From assembly GCA_011799875.1 (NCBI GenBank), contig CM022299.1, positions 217,309,018 to 217,373,017 on the forward strand: a DNA stretch of 64,000 bases, read 5' to 3'. Under the pieces are notes generated by a model that made no database searches, was not told where the DNA came from, and was given only the letters and a program-made list of their open reading frames with translations. Shown here in pieces: positions 24,526 through 36,519 of the stretch. The position numbers and the translations under genes were made by a program. The first letter of the stretch is position 1, and each line of letters begins with the position of its first letter. The DNA is from Thinopyrum elongatum (taxonomy: Eukaryota > Streptophyta > Magnoliopsida > Poales > Poaceae).

Positions 24526-24544
24526 CCCCCTACCTGGCGCGCCA
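24526..24544 (-). promoter_or_regulatory. Primer-binding site of element R
   Basis: On the minus strand TGGCGCGCCAGGTAGGGGG, four bases after the LTR end. The same sequence follows the A and B LTRs (43278 and 48808), placing R, A and B in one lineage. I recall this as a tRNA-Arg-type site of Tat/RIRE2 elements; the tRNA was not verified. Confidence 0.8.
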
Positions 24545-24548
24545 AAGA

Positions 24549-25499
24549 TGTTGTGGAGGAACACGATCACCTCTAGGGCCATCGGCTCCTTTGTGGTTCG
24601 GCAAGGGGGAAGATCACGTTGCACAAAGAGCGGAGGCCATGAAACAACACGATGGTGGTGACACTTGTGGTTTTTACCTAGGTTCGGGCCGCTGGGAAGC
24701 GTAGAACCCTACTCCTGCTTTGGTGGATTGGATGGAGGAACACGAAGAACACGCTGCGCTCAAGCCCGGCATGGTGGCCTCGGGGAGAGGTGCTACGCGT
24801 GTACAAGTGTGTGAGGGTCTGAATATCTCTCTTGCTAGTTTGCCGTGCACCTCCTTTTATAGCTCAAGGGGTAACCACAGTGGCAAAAGAGTCTTTATCT
24901 AGTGATTAGATAGCTAACAGTGCTACCTAACTCTGGCAGTTAGGACAAAGTGCATTAAATCCATAGCAAGGTGTCGCGCTGAGGGTGAAGGACGACAAGC
25001 CTGCCGTGCTGCTTAATCATCTTCTGGTTATCTGTTCGACACGCCTCTGGACGGGTGTCACATGAGAGTAATCTGTCTTCTAATGGGCTGCCACGTGCTT
25101 GGTGGTAGCCTCTTAATCACCTGGAGGCTTGACACCACATTGATAAGTGATTTGCGTTGTGGTGCGGTGGAGTGGTTGTGCCTTGGCAGGAGTCCTCTCC
25201 CTTGGCGAATCTGGCAAGCCTGCCGGGGAAATCTTGGACTTGTCCCTGGGGCGGCTTTGACCCGGCCAGCCTCTCCTGCCCGGCAAGGGAGGCCTCCCCA
25301 AGGTGATGCTCTACTGTCTTGTCTGACTTGGTCTTCTTGATCTGCTCCTTGATCTCACAAAGAGCGGTTCCTCTGGCTTGGTCTTGTTCTGCATATTTGG
25401 GGTAGACATTCCTTCGCCAAGCCTTGGCTACCGGGGCAGAGGCTCTTCGTCCGTGCACAAGTCAGGGGAAATAAACACCCTTGTTTGTGGACCCTGACA
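24549..25499 (-). repeat. 5' LTR of element R
   Basis: 951 bp. Minus-strand start TGTCAGGGTCC (plus GGACCCTGACA, ending 25499) and end CCACAACA at 24549, followed by the primer site. TATAAAAGG lies on the minus strand at 24853-24861. It matches the split 3' LTR closely. Confidence 0.9.
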
Positions 25500-26027
25500 T
25501 GTTGTGAACTCATTCTTAATTTATATTGGTGTTATAACTACTGTATTCCAACTTCTCCATGGGTCATACCCCCCGATACTACCGATGGATTCATCAAAAT
25601 AAGCAAACAACATATAGAAAATAGAATCTGTCAAAAATAGAACAGTTTGTAGTAATCTGGAAATTTTGTAAACTTCTTTAACTCCAAAAATTCTGAAATA
25701 TTAGGAAATTTAGGCAATTTGCATATCAATCTTGTGTAAAAACTTCAGATCAAAAGAACATTTCTGTGATTTTTTTAATTTCTGGCAATGAGCACAAAAG
25801 TTTTTGTTTTGAGCAAGATCAAATCAACTATCACCATAGACCATCCCAAAGGTCTTACTTGGATCAAACACTAATTAAAACACCAAAACATAATTACTAA
25901 AGAGGTAATAATGTGTATTTATTGAAAAACAGAACCAAAAACAAAAACATAAAAATAAAAATAAAATTGGGTTGCCACCCAACAAGCGCTATTGTTTAAC
26001 GCCCCTAGCTAGGCATAAAGTATAGAT
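25500..26027 (-). other. Element H internal sequence between R and the H ORF
   Basis: AT-rich non-coding continuation of H after the R duplication. No ORF, no repeat boundary and no regulatory motif that I can support. Confidence 0.6.
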
Positions 26028-26729
26028 CTAGGTATTGCCATCTTTGGTATTTTTTTCCATAGGTGTGTTCTCGTCAAGAGGTTTTGCAAAGATAACTTCA
26101 AACACATTACCCATAGAAATTTTGGCATTATCAAGTTGCCCATCTAGGTATCCCCTTTGATTTCCAGCCACAATCCAAGAATATTGTTGATTAACATTAT
26201 TGAAAACTTGTTGGATCACATCTAAAACGGGGATTTTCTTTTTAAGGTTCTCATAAAAAATTTGATTATTTCCAAGCAAATGTCTCAACTTATAATCACT
26301 ATTGTAAAGGATCTCATCTATCACTGGTTTTTCACGGCTCATACCATAAAAATAAAAAATTTCCCTAGCTTCCCATACTATGTGATCAAATTCATTCATA
26401 AGAACATGGGTAGCTATCCTTTTAGCTTTGGGATCTTTTATAACGGGAAGCTCATAAAACATTCTTTGCAAAGTAGGATGAGTATGGATAAATCTACTTT
26501 CAAATTTCAGAACTAGTGCTGAAATAGCATCTGCATAAGTCTTAGTTCTTTTAAGTATAGGAGCATCATCAAAAGGCAAGTTGCCGACACAATTGAAAAA
26601 TTCTTGGATATGTTCTTTTCCCATAATGTTCCCTTGCCCCAAAACAAAAGTTTTAGCATCCAGATTGCCTGATCGTCCAAGTTTAGGAGTTAGGCCATCA
26701 TCTGTTTCTGCCATACTGAAGTCACTCAT
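26028..26729 (-). CDS. ORF of element H, unknown function
   Basis: Intact 233-codon ORF; I choose the ATG at 26727-26729 (MSDFSMAETDDGLTPKLG), because an upstream in-frame ATG adds only hydrophobic sequence unlike the rest. It lacks zinc knuckles, protease and reverse transcriptase motifs. It is rich in charged and aromatic residues (LQRMFYELPVIKDPKAKRIA, EAREIFYFYGMSREKPVIDE), without signal peptide or membrane segment. Its position, in the internal region on the element's sense strand, suggests a gag-like protein of a non-autonomous element (inference). It is the only uninterrupted retroelement ORF above 200 codons in the window. Confidence 0.6.
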   Translation of the reverse strand: MSDFSMAETDDGLTPKLGRSGNLDAKTFVLGQGNIMGKEHIQEFFNCVGNLPFDDAPILKRTKTYADAISALVLKFESRFIHTHPTLQRMFYELPVIKDPKAKRIATHVLMNEFDHIVWEAREIFYFYGMSREKPVIDEILYNSDYKLRHLLGNNQIFYENLKKKIPVLDVIQQVFNNVNQQYSWIVAGNQRGYLDGQLDNAKISMGNVFEVIFAKPLDENTPMEKNTKDGNT

Positions 26730-26889
26730 GATAATGAGTTCAAGCAAACAAAAATAATCGAGCGAAAGAAGGGCGAATAAAAAAGGCAAATTTTTTTGTG
26801 TTTTTCTGAAAATATTTTAGAAGTGGGGGAGAGGAAAACGAGAGGCAAATGGCAAATAATGTAATACAAGAGATGAGAGTTTATCATGG

Positions 26890-29800
26890 TGTAGCGACCC
26901 GACCCAAATGGATCAAGTCTCTGTGCATAAGTGTCATCCCTGGATCGGTATGCTGACACACACAGTACTCGAGGATTTATAACAGAGGTAAATCACATGT
27001 ATAAAGTAACGTAAATACTATTACCTCAATCCATATAGCGGAAGTAACAACAAGGTTGTGGAGTTCCCAACAACGCCAACGGCAAAGTTGAGTGTAGACA
27101 TCGTAACCCTAACGTATCACTTACTCATCGTAAGAATTCCTGCAACATGAGACGTTGCAGCCATGTAGGTCAGTACATTGAATGTACTGGAAAATTCACA
27201 CCATAGAATAATAATGAGAATTGTCTATCTCTATATGCATATTTGGCTGGTGGAGGCTCTAAGTTTAATTTTGCATAAAGCAAATTTTTCCCTACAACAA
27301 AGGAATACATTTTTATTTTACTACCAAGTTTATACCATTATTGAGAAGGTTTCCCCAACTCAATCCCAAAATCGCCAAATCATTAATAACCCAACAATTT
27401 CATTAAATAGAGTGATGAGATCAAATCAATAATTCAAGTTCCGGATACTCAAGATGTCCATAACCGGGGACACGGCTAATCATGATTAGTTTGTACACTC
27501 TGTAGAGGTTTGCGCACTTTTCCCCACAAGACTCGATCTCCTCCGCTGAATTTCTCGCACTACATGATATATGAGAAACGGATGATCGAGACACAGTCTT
27601 TCTGAGGAGGTCCCCTTAACCGATAGATAGGCCGGTACACCTACAATTCCCCTACATCTGCTAGCCTATCATGGAAAGGTTTCCCACAACTTACTCAACT
27701 ATGTCCGAGCCCATAATGGCTTGTGGCTGCATACGGATACCCCGGGATCTCCTAGGACAACATTGGATTCCCCAGGTGTCCGGGCAAGCCACTGGTATCC
27801 CCAGGGTGCCCCAACCATTCCACCCAGATGTGTATTAAAGTAGCCACCTTAAGTTTTCCTTAGTTATTATCTCTCACAACTTGCTTGATTCTCACATACC
27901 AATCCCGTCTACGAGCATGGCTAAGAAATATGAGCATAACGTATATTCTCGGGGTGAGTCAAAAAGGTACTAGGTTCCTACCTCATCAACTACATAGCAA
28001 CAACCACATATTCCCAATCCTACTCATGCAATCTTTGAGGGTGAAACTAATGCAAGTAAAACTGGGTATAGAAAAATATGATCAAAGTGTGAACTTGCCT
28101 TGTACTGTTGATGAAGATTCTTCGCACTCATAATTCCAGATAGTTCTACTCGTCACACTCCGATCAATCTATCGTAAGCAAGCAATTTTATCCACACATA
28201 AGCAATCACTCAAAGACCCAAAAAAATGCAAAGGAAGATTGCAAAAACTCCAAAAGAATCAAATCAAATTATTTTGCAGGATCAGATCCTAATTTCGGTG
28301 AAAAAGTGTGGTGATGGCTCAAGATGTTAGATTACGCTTAGGGATTCAATTTGAAAAAAGGAATCAATTGAAAAAGCGCTACAGTTTACAAGATATGATC
28401 AAGTGAAGCTTCGAGTTCAAATTTGAATCGTTCAAATTTGAAAAGATCAAAATTTGAAACTAATGATGCTACTGGATGTAGGAAGTCAATACGAATATGT
28501 AGGAAAAAGAATTACTAGATTGAAAATGACGGATCAAGTAATTCAACATAGCATTGAATCTGCTAAGAATGTTGTGTAACAACTCTTTATTGGACTAGTA
28601 GAGTAACTAGCTAAGATCAAAATTATATGTTGGAAAGATGACACTAATTGTGCGAACAGAAAGATTACTTCAATACGAATCCGACGCAATTGGGTTCATC
28701 GGAAACGGAGGTACGGATAAAAAGATATGATCGAAAGAAATTTGAGTATGAATCTGAACAAATTTCGAAATTTGAAAGTTGCAAAAAGTTTATTTGATAG
28801 ATTCACTAGATAGGTGGAATCAAGTCGAAAATATTGGTGTTGGTTTCGTCTAATTTGGATGAACGAGTAAAAAGTTATGGTTATTTGAAAAATCAGGGTC
28901 AAGCCGTTTTACGGAAGAAAAAGAGCTATGACTAAAAGAATTCTAGTCCTAAAATATAAATATAGGGACTAATTTATAAATTTAATTATTCTACCGTACT
29001 AGTCTAGAAATAATAAGCTACGGGAGTATATATAAAAAAAATACGAAGAAAGATACCTTTATAAGGTAGAGAAAAGACGACTTCGGAGAGAGGAGACGAC
29101 TTCCAGAATTCCCGCCGGAGAGGAGAAATATATTTTTCTTTAGTGAATCTAGTCAAACCAAAATATATTGATTTAACCCGACTCGGATGATTTTTGGAGG
29201 CTCTATGGATCTATATTTATAGGTGGAAAAGAGGTTTAGGGGTCAAAGGCTAGGTAATGTGGGACTAAATGTAGACGAACAAATAAAACGAAGGGAATCG
29301 CATGGCTAGAAAGCACCACGGGCCGGGCGCGCGCACGATGCAGTTTTTTTTATTCGGCAAAGGAAAATGAAAAAGAAAAAACTGAGAAGGAAATTGCTGG
29401 CTGGGCCTGGCACATGTAGGAAAACAAAATGGGGCGCCGCTGCCACTACGCTGCCCATGTGGGCGACATATAGTTACGGCGTACGCGCACTTTTGTTTTT
29501 TTTAAATAGAAACAGAAAAGGAAAAACTGAATAACAAAAATAAAAATAAAATTGTACATAGGCATATTATATATAAAAAATTTCAGAAAATAATTTCCTA
29601 AAATATGAACATATTTTAAGCGGCAAATAAATTTCACAAAAATTTAAATAAAGCAAACAGTACTACTGGTTCATTTAAAAACCAAATAAAAATATTTTAA
29701 AATACCAAAATGATTTTGAACTCATTTCTCTCCATTTTTCTACTGTAGGGAATCATTTTAACCTATTTTACCCTATTTTCCATATATTTTATTTTTGGAG

Positions 29801-30261
29801 AAAAATAATTTGAATAAAAACCAAATAACTCCAAATTGAAAGTGGGTTTTCAAAATAACTTCAAAGGGACTTTCAATTTGATTCTTTGAAACTTCCAACT
29901 CTCTTTCTTAGCATTTGAAGAAGTCATTTTATCTTCTCTCATGAAACTCATTGAGTTGCATAAAGTTTCCGAATTTGGAATATTTCCAAATGGAATTCAA
30001 ATCTTTTTGAAACCCCTTTTAAAATAGAAGAAGTCATGTTATCTTCACTCTAGGGTTTGTAATGAAATAGATTTGAATTCAAGGAGATCATAAATGCAAG
30101 GTGAAAGTTTTGGGAAAGTCATTTTATTCCCTCTCATTCAACTTTCAAAAAGTTTCAAATTTCACTCAAATTCACACAAGCAACCACACCACAATCAAGC
30201 AAACAATCAAAACTATATATTTAATATAACATTCCAAAATTTAGAATTTTGGGATGTTACA
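26890..30261 (-). repeat. 3' LTR of element N
   Basis: 3372 bp, complete. A TATAAATATAG box is on the minus strand at 29211-29222. Relative to the other copy, about 70 bp are missing at 27735 (the other copy has 33861-33932 there). Confidence 0.85.
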
Positions 30262-31596
30262 AACCTACCACCCTTAAAATGAATCTCGCCCTCGAGATTC
30301 GGAGAGGCTAGCAAGAAATAGGTTAGGTTCGGGGTCTCCTCAAAATCCGTTGATTATCGCGAAGATCTGGGGGGCTACCACCCTTAGAAGCATGGTTACG
30401 GTTTCATCAAAACTCATGTACTCCATCCTTATTGTTGACAGTGTCGATCTTCTCAGATCTTCAGGGTAATTTCCTTCTCTGGGCTCTTCCGGTAGTGGCA
30501 TAACCTTTTCCTCAATCCTTGTGTCCTTGCATCATGGTAATTAAGGTTCTTCGGAGACTGGGTCTTCTTAGCTGACGGGTCTGGCGCCAATACTAAACAA
30601 CTATCGATATCTCATGGTGGTCAACAATTTATGGTTTCTTCTGCAGGAAATGGGTCTGGGCTTCATTCTCACCGTATGACCTACGATTGGCAACAGCTGC
30701 CTTGTACAAGGGGAAAATTGTCATACCATTCTAAGGTTCAAACAAGGTTTTGATACCGTCGTCTCTCTCTATGGGTAAGACACTCAGATTTACCATCCCA
30801 TATAGCAAGGCGAATAATAAGAGTAAGTCGGTATGGTGATCAATCCATCCCGCACCCAAATCATTACCTTGTATATGGTTTAGCGAATCTCGCATTCTAA
30901 CACTCGGTCATCCTCACAAGCATTGCATAATTTCTCTTGTCGATGAACCAAGTTCGGATAAATCCATTGATTCTGCAAGCCAAACAAACATCTATCGTTT
31001 CTTCACATCTCTCAGGTTTTGCGTTACTCCTATAAGATCGTCTGTTGATAAAGTCGTATCTTCTTCCAGGGTTTTTTCCTTCAGCAAGAGTGTGCTTGCT
31101 TCTTGGCAGGTCCTGGGGCCTGTGGGTTATGGCCCATCTCATCACTTGTAAACCTTGAACTCATCATCGGGGGGGGGGGGGGGGAAATTGCTCCATATCA
31201 CCAACACTATATCTCCTTTATATCCAATAGTACTTCATCCCTTCATATTCTTGGGGTATCCCACATATCGAGTTAAACCTCATACTTATTTTGTCCGAAG
31301 TCCACTCCGTGAAATATCATTATCCTTTCCAGGGGTCAAGTGTCCTCACAGGGTACTACAACCCTTGAAATGCACAAATTCATCCATAGACCATATTTCT
31401 CATATCGTCGAAAATGGTCAAAATCTTTCTTCATAGAGTAACAACTCACAAAATCCCATCAGTACCAAAGATGCTAACTTTATTGATTCTCAAATTATTA
31501 CAATCTCCTGCATTTCCATTACATGCCTAAACCAACACCTCAATATAAAAGAATTGTTCCCACTACTACTACTATATTTCCTTGTTGCAAACTCAA
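30262..31596 (-). other. Internal region of element N between gag and the 3' LTR
   Basis: 1.3 kb where autonomous relatives would carry pol. I see no protease, reverse transcriptase or integrase motif in any frame. It holds a run of 16 G (31169-31184) and, at the LTR edge, the polypurine tract. Confidence 0.6.
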
Positions 31597-32539
31597 CTAT
31601 TTAGCACAAGTCTCCTTCTCATTGGGACAATCTCTGGCAAGGTGCCCTGCTTCATTACAGCAGAAACATATTACTTCTGACAAGTCTCTTGGTTTCCTAG
31701 TGATTACATAGCCTCCTTGGGTCCTCGGCTTCCTTTTTGGGCAATCGCTGTAGTAGTGTCCTGAATCTTTGCACCTAAAACATGTGATATGAGTCAGGTC
31801 CTTCTTTGTAGAAATTTGGTTGTTCTTGGAGTCCAATCTATTTATCTTCCTGGACTTTTCCGTGCCAATCAGGGCTTCTATCTCTTGTGGGTCATACTTC
31901 TACTTCTACTGTCGGGAATTCTACTAGATCCTCCTTCGGACAATTCTGGGATATGTGTCCTTCTTCTCCACATGAATAGCATGACTTGGTGCAGGGTTTA
32001 ATTATGTTTCCTTTGTGTGTGTCCTCGACCTCTTCCTTCATCACAGGTTCTTCTACAATTTCCATGAGGGCTCCTTTCATTGCTTCTTTCTTCTGCTAGA
32101 TGGTTCTTTGTACTATGGGGTAAATGTGACACTGAGTAGGGTAGTGGGTAGTCCCTTCACACAAGAAACAAGTAATCTGCCTAGTTGGGCATTCTTCATC
32201 AGGGTGACTTTCTTCACAATGAGGGCATTCATCCTTGTGTTCTTTATGGTTGTGTCCTATTTCTCCACAGAGCTTGCATGCACAAGGTTTCTTCATATCA
32301 TTTCCATAAGGCTTCAATTTCTGGGACACAAGGCGAGACTTTAGCAGAGTCAACTTAAATTCTTCCCAAGTGGTTACTCTTTGCCATCCATTGATGGTTT
32401 GGTACATCCTCCACCAAGTAGCAGCACCTCTTTCAAAGCACTGAAGGGCATGCTGGGTCATATCCCTTCCGGGTATAGTGTTATTCTTCATGTGATCTTC
32501 CATGTTCCGAATCCATCGGTCCGTCTCCAATTGAGTCAT
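31597..32539 (-). pseudogene. gag of element N with at least five zinc knuckles
   Basis: Minus strand. The first part (32539-32096) starts with a capsid-like WIRNMEDHMKNN ... LQCFERGAATWWRMYQ and continues with cysteine/histidine motifs CKLCGEIGHNHKEHKDEC and CFLCEGTTHYPTQC. After an in-frame TAG (32096-32098) the same frame gives CYSCGEEGHISQNC. After a frame change come CFRCKDSGHYYSDC and CFCCNEAGHLARDC (31597-31836). CCHC knuckles bind RNA in packaging. The number of knuckles is unusual for Gypsy. One stop and one frameshift make it inactive. Confidence 0.75.
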
Positions 32540-32923
32540 CGGTTTAGAAATATGAGTTCATCTCCATTCATCCTCTATTGGTTCCAAGGGTTTCAGGGTG
32601 AGATAAGAGAGATAGAGAGGGATACACACAATACAAACAATAGTTTTGAAGAGGCAGATTTTATTTTGTGGCTGTCAAAAAAACATCAAACAAATGACAG
32701 CTCACAATCGTCGCATCTAACGTAGGTATAACAGGGGTTTGGTCTTCTAAAGGTCAATAAATCTTCAAAGTCGCCAAACTCTTCAAGTCTTGTTCATGTC
32801 TCCGATGGCTTCTTCCGATCATGCTTGTCCTTCTCAAGTTCTTCTGTCAGGTCATTTCTGTTGACGCGAAGTTTCTTGTGACTTCCTTTAATATTCTGGA
32901 GTTGCGTTCCAAACTTCTGGGTT

Positions 32924-33127
32924 TCAACATCCTTGGCAATGAACCATGGTCCTACTGTCCTTCAGTTCCTGACGAATCTCCGGTATCTCGAGGTTTTGCT
33001 CCTCCAGCTTGGCTACTTTCATCTTCTGGATCCCGAGTTCTTCACGAAATGCTTCCTTGTCAAATACGGCTTCCTGAAGGTCCATCTTAAATTTTTTGAT
33101 GTAATACTCCAGATCCTGTCCATACAC
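32924..33127 (-). pseudogene. Coiled-coil segment of the N gag
   Basis: A 67-residue frame (YYIKKFKMDLQEAVFDKEAF ... KLEEQNLEIPEIRQELK) with heptad patterning, upstream of the capsid-like part on the minus strand. A further piece with IQVVQDNGQLRPLRNEEDF (about 33505-33605) may be the gag N-terminus. Several frames are needed to join them, so this is a relic. Confidence 0.5.
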
Positions 33128-33636
33128 CAGCTAAGGTTAAACTTCATCTTTTGCTGATAGATGCTCCATTAGCCCTTTCGTCATCCAATCCTTCCGACGA
33201 AATGCAAGCTTAACTCAGCACGGCGACAATAGCATAAGCGGGCGATAACATCATGGATAGCAGTGTTTCTGCCCTTGTCATTGCCATGAGCTATCATTCC
33301 ATAGTTGATATCTCCTGCCTTAGGGTTTTCTTGACAAAAAATTTGAGTTCTAACGCTCCATGTTCCGGTCTTTCTCCGACACACCTTGATCTCGGGTATT
33401 GACAGCTTCAATAATCTGACAAATTCCATAAGGGTAGCCTTCCTAGGTCATACCAATCTGGAAATTCTTCAGAGCCTTCAAATTCTCCTAGTCTTCGGAG
33501 TCTTCAACCGTTGTAGTTTCCATTATTATAATGCTCGGTAAAATCCTCTTCATTCCGAAGTGGTCTTAGTTGTCCGTTATCTTGTACTACTTGGATTGGT
33601 CTCATCAGTCCAACCTTCGTGTGGTCAAGAGGGGAA

Positions 33637-36459
33637 AGGGTTTGCGCACTTTTCCCCACAAGTCTCGATCTCCTCCGCTGAATTTCTCGCACTACATGAT
33701 GTTTGAGAAACGGATGATCGAGACACAGTCTTTCCGAGGAGGTCCCCTTAACCGATAGATAGGCCGGTACACCTACAATTCCCCTACATCTGCTAGCCTA
33801 TCATGGAAAGGTTTCCCACAACTTACTCAACTATGCCAGAGCCCATAATGGCTTGTGGCTGCACCCGGAAGTTTCTAGCATGAATAATCTTATGATCCCT
33901 TTGAGCCTGGGTGGCATTCCATAGGATGATCACACGGATACCCTGGGATCTCCTAGTACAACACTGGATTCCCCAGGTGTCCAGGCAAGCCACTGGTATC
34001 CCCAGGGTGCCCCAACCATTCCACCCAGATGTGTATTAAAGTAGCCACCTTAAGTTTCCCTTAGTTACTATCTCTCACAACTTGCATGATTCTCACATAC
34101 CAATCCCGTCTACGAGCATGGCTAAGCAATATGAGCATAACGTATATTCCCGGGGTGAATCAAAAAGGTACTAGGTTCCTACCTCATCAACTACATAGCA
34201 ACAACCACATATTCCCAATCCTACTCATGCAATCTTTGAGGGTGAAACTAATGCAAGTAAAACTGGGTATAGAAAAATATGATCAAAGTGTGAACTTGCC
34301 TTGTACTATTGATGAAGATTATTCGCACTCATAATTCCAGATAGTTCTACTCGTCACACTCCGATCAATCTATCGTAAGCAAGCAATTTTATCCACACAT
34401 AAGCAATCACTCAAAGACCCAAAAAAATGCAAAGGAAGATTGCAAAAACTCCAAAAGAATCAAATCAAATTATTTTGCAGGCTCAGATCCTAATTTCGGT
34501 GAAAAACTGTGGTGATGGCTCAAGATGTTAGATTACTCTTAGGGATTCAATTTGAAAAAAGGAATCAATTGAAAAAGCGCTACAGTTTACAAGATATGAT
34601 CAAGTGAAGCTTTGAGTTCAAATTTGAATCGTTCAAATTTGAAAAGATCAAACGTTGAAACTAATGATGCTACTGGATGTAGGAAGTCAATACGAATATG
34701 TAGGAAAAAGAATTACTAGATTGAAAATAACGGATCAAGTAATTCAACATAGCATTGAATCTGCTTAGAATGTTGTGTAACAACTCTTTGGTGGACTAGT
34801 AGAGTAACTGGCTAAGATCAAAATTATATGTTGGAAAGATGACACTAATTGTGCGAACGGAAATATTACTTCAATATGAATCCGATGCAGTTGGGTTCAT
34901 CGGAAACAGAGATACGGATAAAAAGATATGATCGAAAGAAATTTGAGTATGAATCTGAACAAATTTTGAAATTTGAAAGTTGCAAAAAGTTTATTTGATA
35001 GATTCACTAGATAGGTGGAATCAAGACGAAAATATTGGTGTTGGTTTCGTCTAATTTGGATGAACGAGTAGAAAGTTATGGCTATTTGAAAAATCAGGGT
35101 CAAACTGTTTTACGGAAGAAAAAAAGAGCTATGGCTAAAAGAATTCTAGTCCTAAAATGTAAATACAGAGACTAATTTATAAATCTAATTATTCTACCGT
35201 ACTAGTCTAGAAATAATAAGCTACGGGAGTATATATATAAAAAATACGAAGAAAGATACCTTTATAAGGTAGAGAGAAGACGACTTCGGAGAGAGAAGAC
35301 GACTTCCAGAATTCCCGCCGGAGAGGAGAAATATATTTTTCTTTAGTGAATCTAGTCAAACCAAAATATATTGATTTAACCCGAATCGGATGATTTTTGG
35401 GGGCTCTATGGGTCTATATTTATAGGTGGAAAAGACGTTTAGGGGTCAAAGGCTAGGTAATGTGGGACTAAACGTAGACGAACAAATAAAACGAAGGGAA
35501 TCCGATGGCTAAAAACACCAACGGGCCGGGCGCGCGCACGCTGCAGTTTTTTTTTATTCGGCCAAAGGAAAATGAAAAAGAAAAAAAAACTGAGAAGAAA
35601 ATTGCTGGCTGGGCCTGGCCCATGTAGGAAAAAAAATGGGGCGCCGCTGCCACTACGCTGCGCATGTGGGCGACATATAGTTACGTCGTACGCGCACTTT
35701 TTGTTTTTTTTTAAATAGAAACAGCAAAGGAAAAACTGAATAACGAAAATAAAAATAAAATTGTACATAGGCATATTATATATAAAAATTTTCAAAAAAT
35801 AATTTCCTAAAAGATGAACATATTTTTAGCGGCAAATAAATTTCACAAAATTTTAAATAAAGCAAACAGTACTACTGGTTCATTTAAAAACCAAATAAAA
35901 ATATTTTAAAATACCAAACTGATTTCCAACTCATTTCTCTCCATTTTTCTACTGTAGGGAATCATTTTACCCTATTTTCCATATATTTTATTTTTGGAGA
36001 AAAATAATTTGAATAAAAACCAAATAACTCCAAATTGAAAGTGGATTTTCAAAATAACTTCAAAGGGACTTTCAATTTGATTCTTTGAAACTTCCAACTC
36101 TCTTTCTTAGCATTTGAAGAAGTCATTTTATCTTCTCTCATGAAACTCATTGAGTTGCATAAAGTTTCCGAATTTGGAATATTTCCAAATGGAATTCAAA
36201 TCTTTTCGAAACCCCTTTTAAAATAGAAGAAGTCATGTTATCTTCACTCTAGGGTTTGTAATGAAATAGATTTGAATTCAAGGAGATCATAAATGCAAGG
36301 TGAAAGTTTTGGGAAAGTCATTTTATTCCCTCTCATTCAACTTTCAAAAATTTCAAATTTCACTCAAATTCACACAAGCAACCACACCACAATCAAGCAA
36401 ACAATCAGAACTATATATTTAATATAACATTCCAAAATTTAGAATTTTGGGATGTTACA
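33637..36459 (-). repeat. 5' LTR of element N, truncated at its inner end
   Basis: Homologous to 27508-30261. It lacks the counterpart of 26890-27507 (about 618 bp) and any primer site, so a deletion removed the inner LTR end together with the start of the internal region. A TATAAATATAG box is at 35414-35425 on the minus strand. Confidence 0.85.
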
Positions 36460-36488
36460 GATGGGTACTTGGTAGGCTTGATGTAGAA

Positions 36489-36508
36489 CCTCCCCGGCAA
36501 TGGCACCA
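36489..36508 (-). promoter_or_regulatory. Primer-binding site of element H
   Basis: On the minus strand TGGTGCCATTGCCGGGGAGG, eleven bases after the LTR. It differs by two bases from the plant tRNA-Asp complement TGGCGCCGTTGCCGGGGA (known for several Gypsy families), consistent with C-to-T and G-to-A decay. Confidence 0.75.
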
Positions 36509-36519
36509 AAAATTCTTCC

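Larger units (their letters stand above)
13564..25499 (-). mobile_element. Element R: W-family LTR element lacking gag-pol
   Basis: Minus-strand element with a 5' LTR at 24549-25499, a primer site at 24526-24544 and a 3' LTR at 13564-18879 (itself interrupted). Flanks are TGTTA (13559-13563) and TGTTG (25500-25504), a duplication with one mismatch. Sequence on both sides belongs to element H. The internal 5.7 kb carry an antisense coiled-coil unit but no reverse transcriptase, RNase H or integrase, so R depended on relatives such as W for movement. Confidence 0.9.
26890..36459 (-). mobile_element. Element N: gag-only LTR retrotransposon
   Basis: Outer ends TGTAGCGACCC and GGGATGTTACA. Flanks CATGG (26885-26889) and GATGG (36460-36464) form a duplication with one mismatch. 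Two LTR copies (26890-30261 and about 33637-36459) share start and body. On the minus strand the LTR begins TGTAACATCCC, preceded by the purine tract AAGGGTGGTAGG (plus 30262-30275), which sets the orientation. The internal 3.4 kb encode a gag with several zinc knuckles and no pol. It is inserted 60 bp from the LTR of H. Confidence 0.88.
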
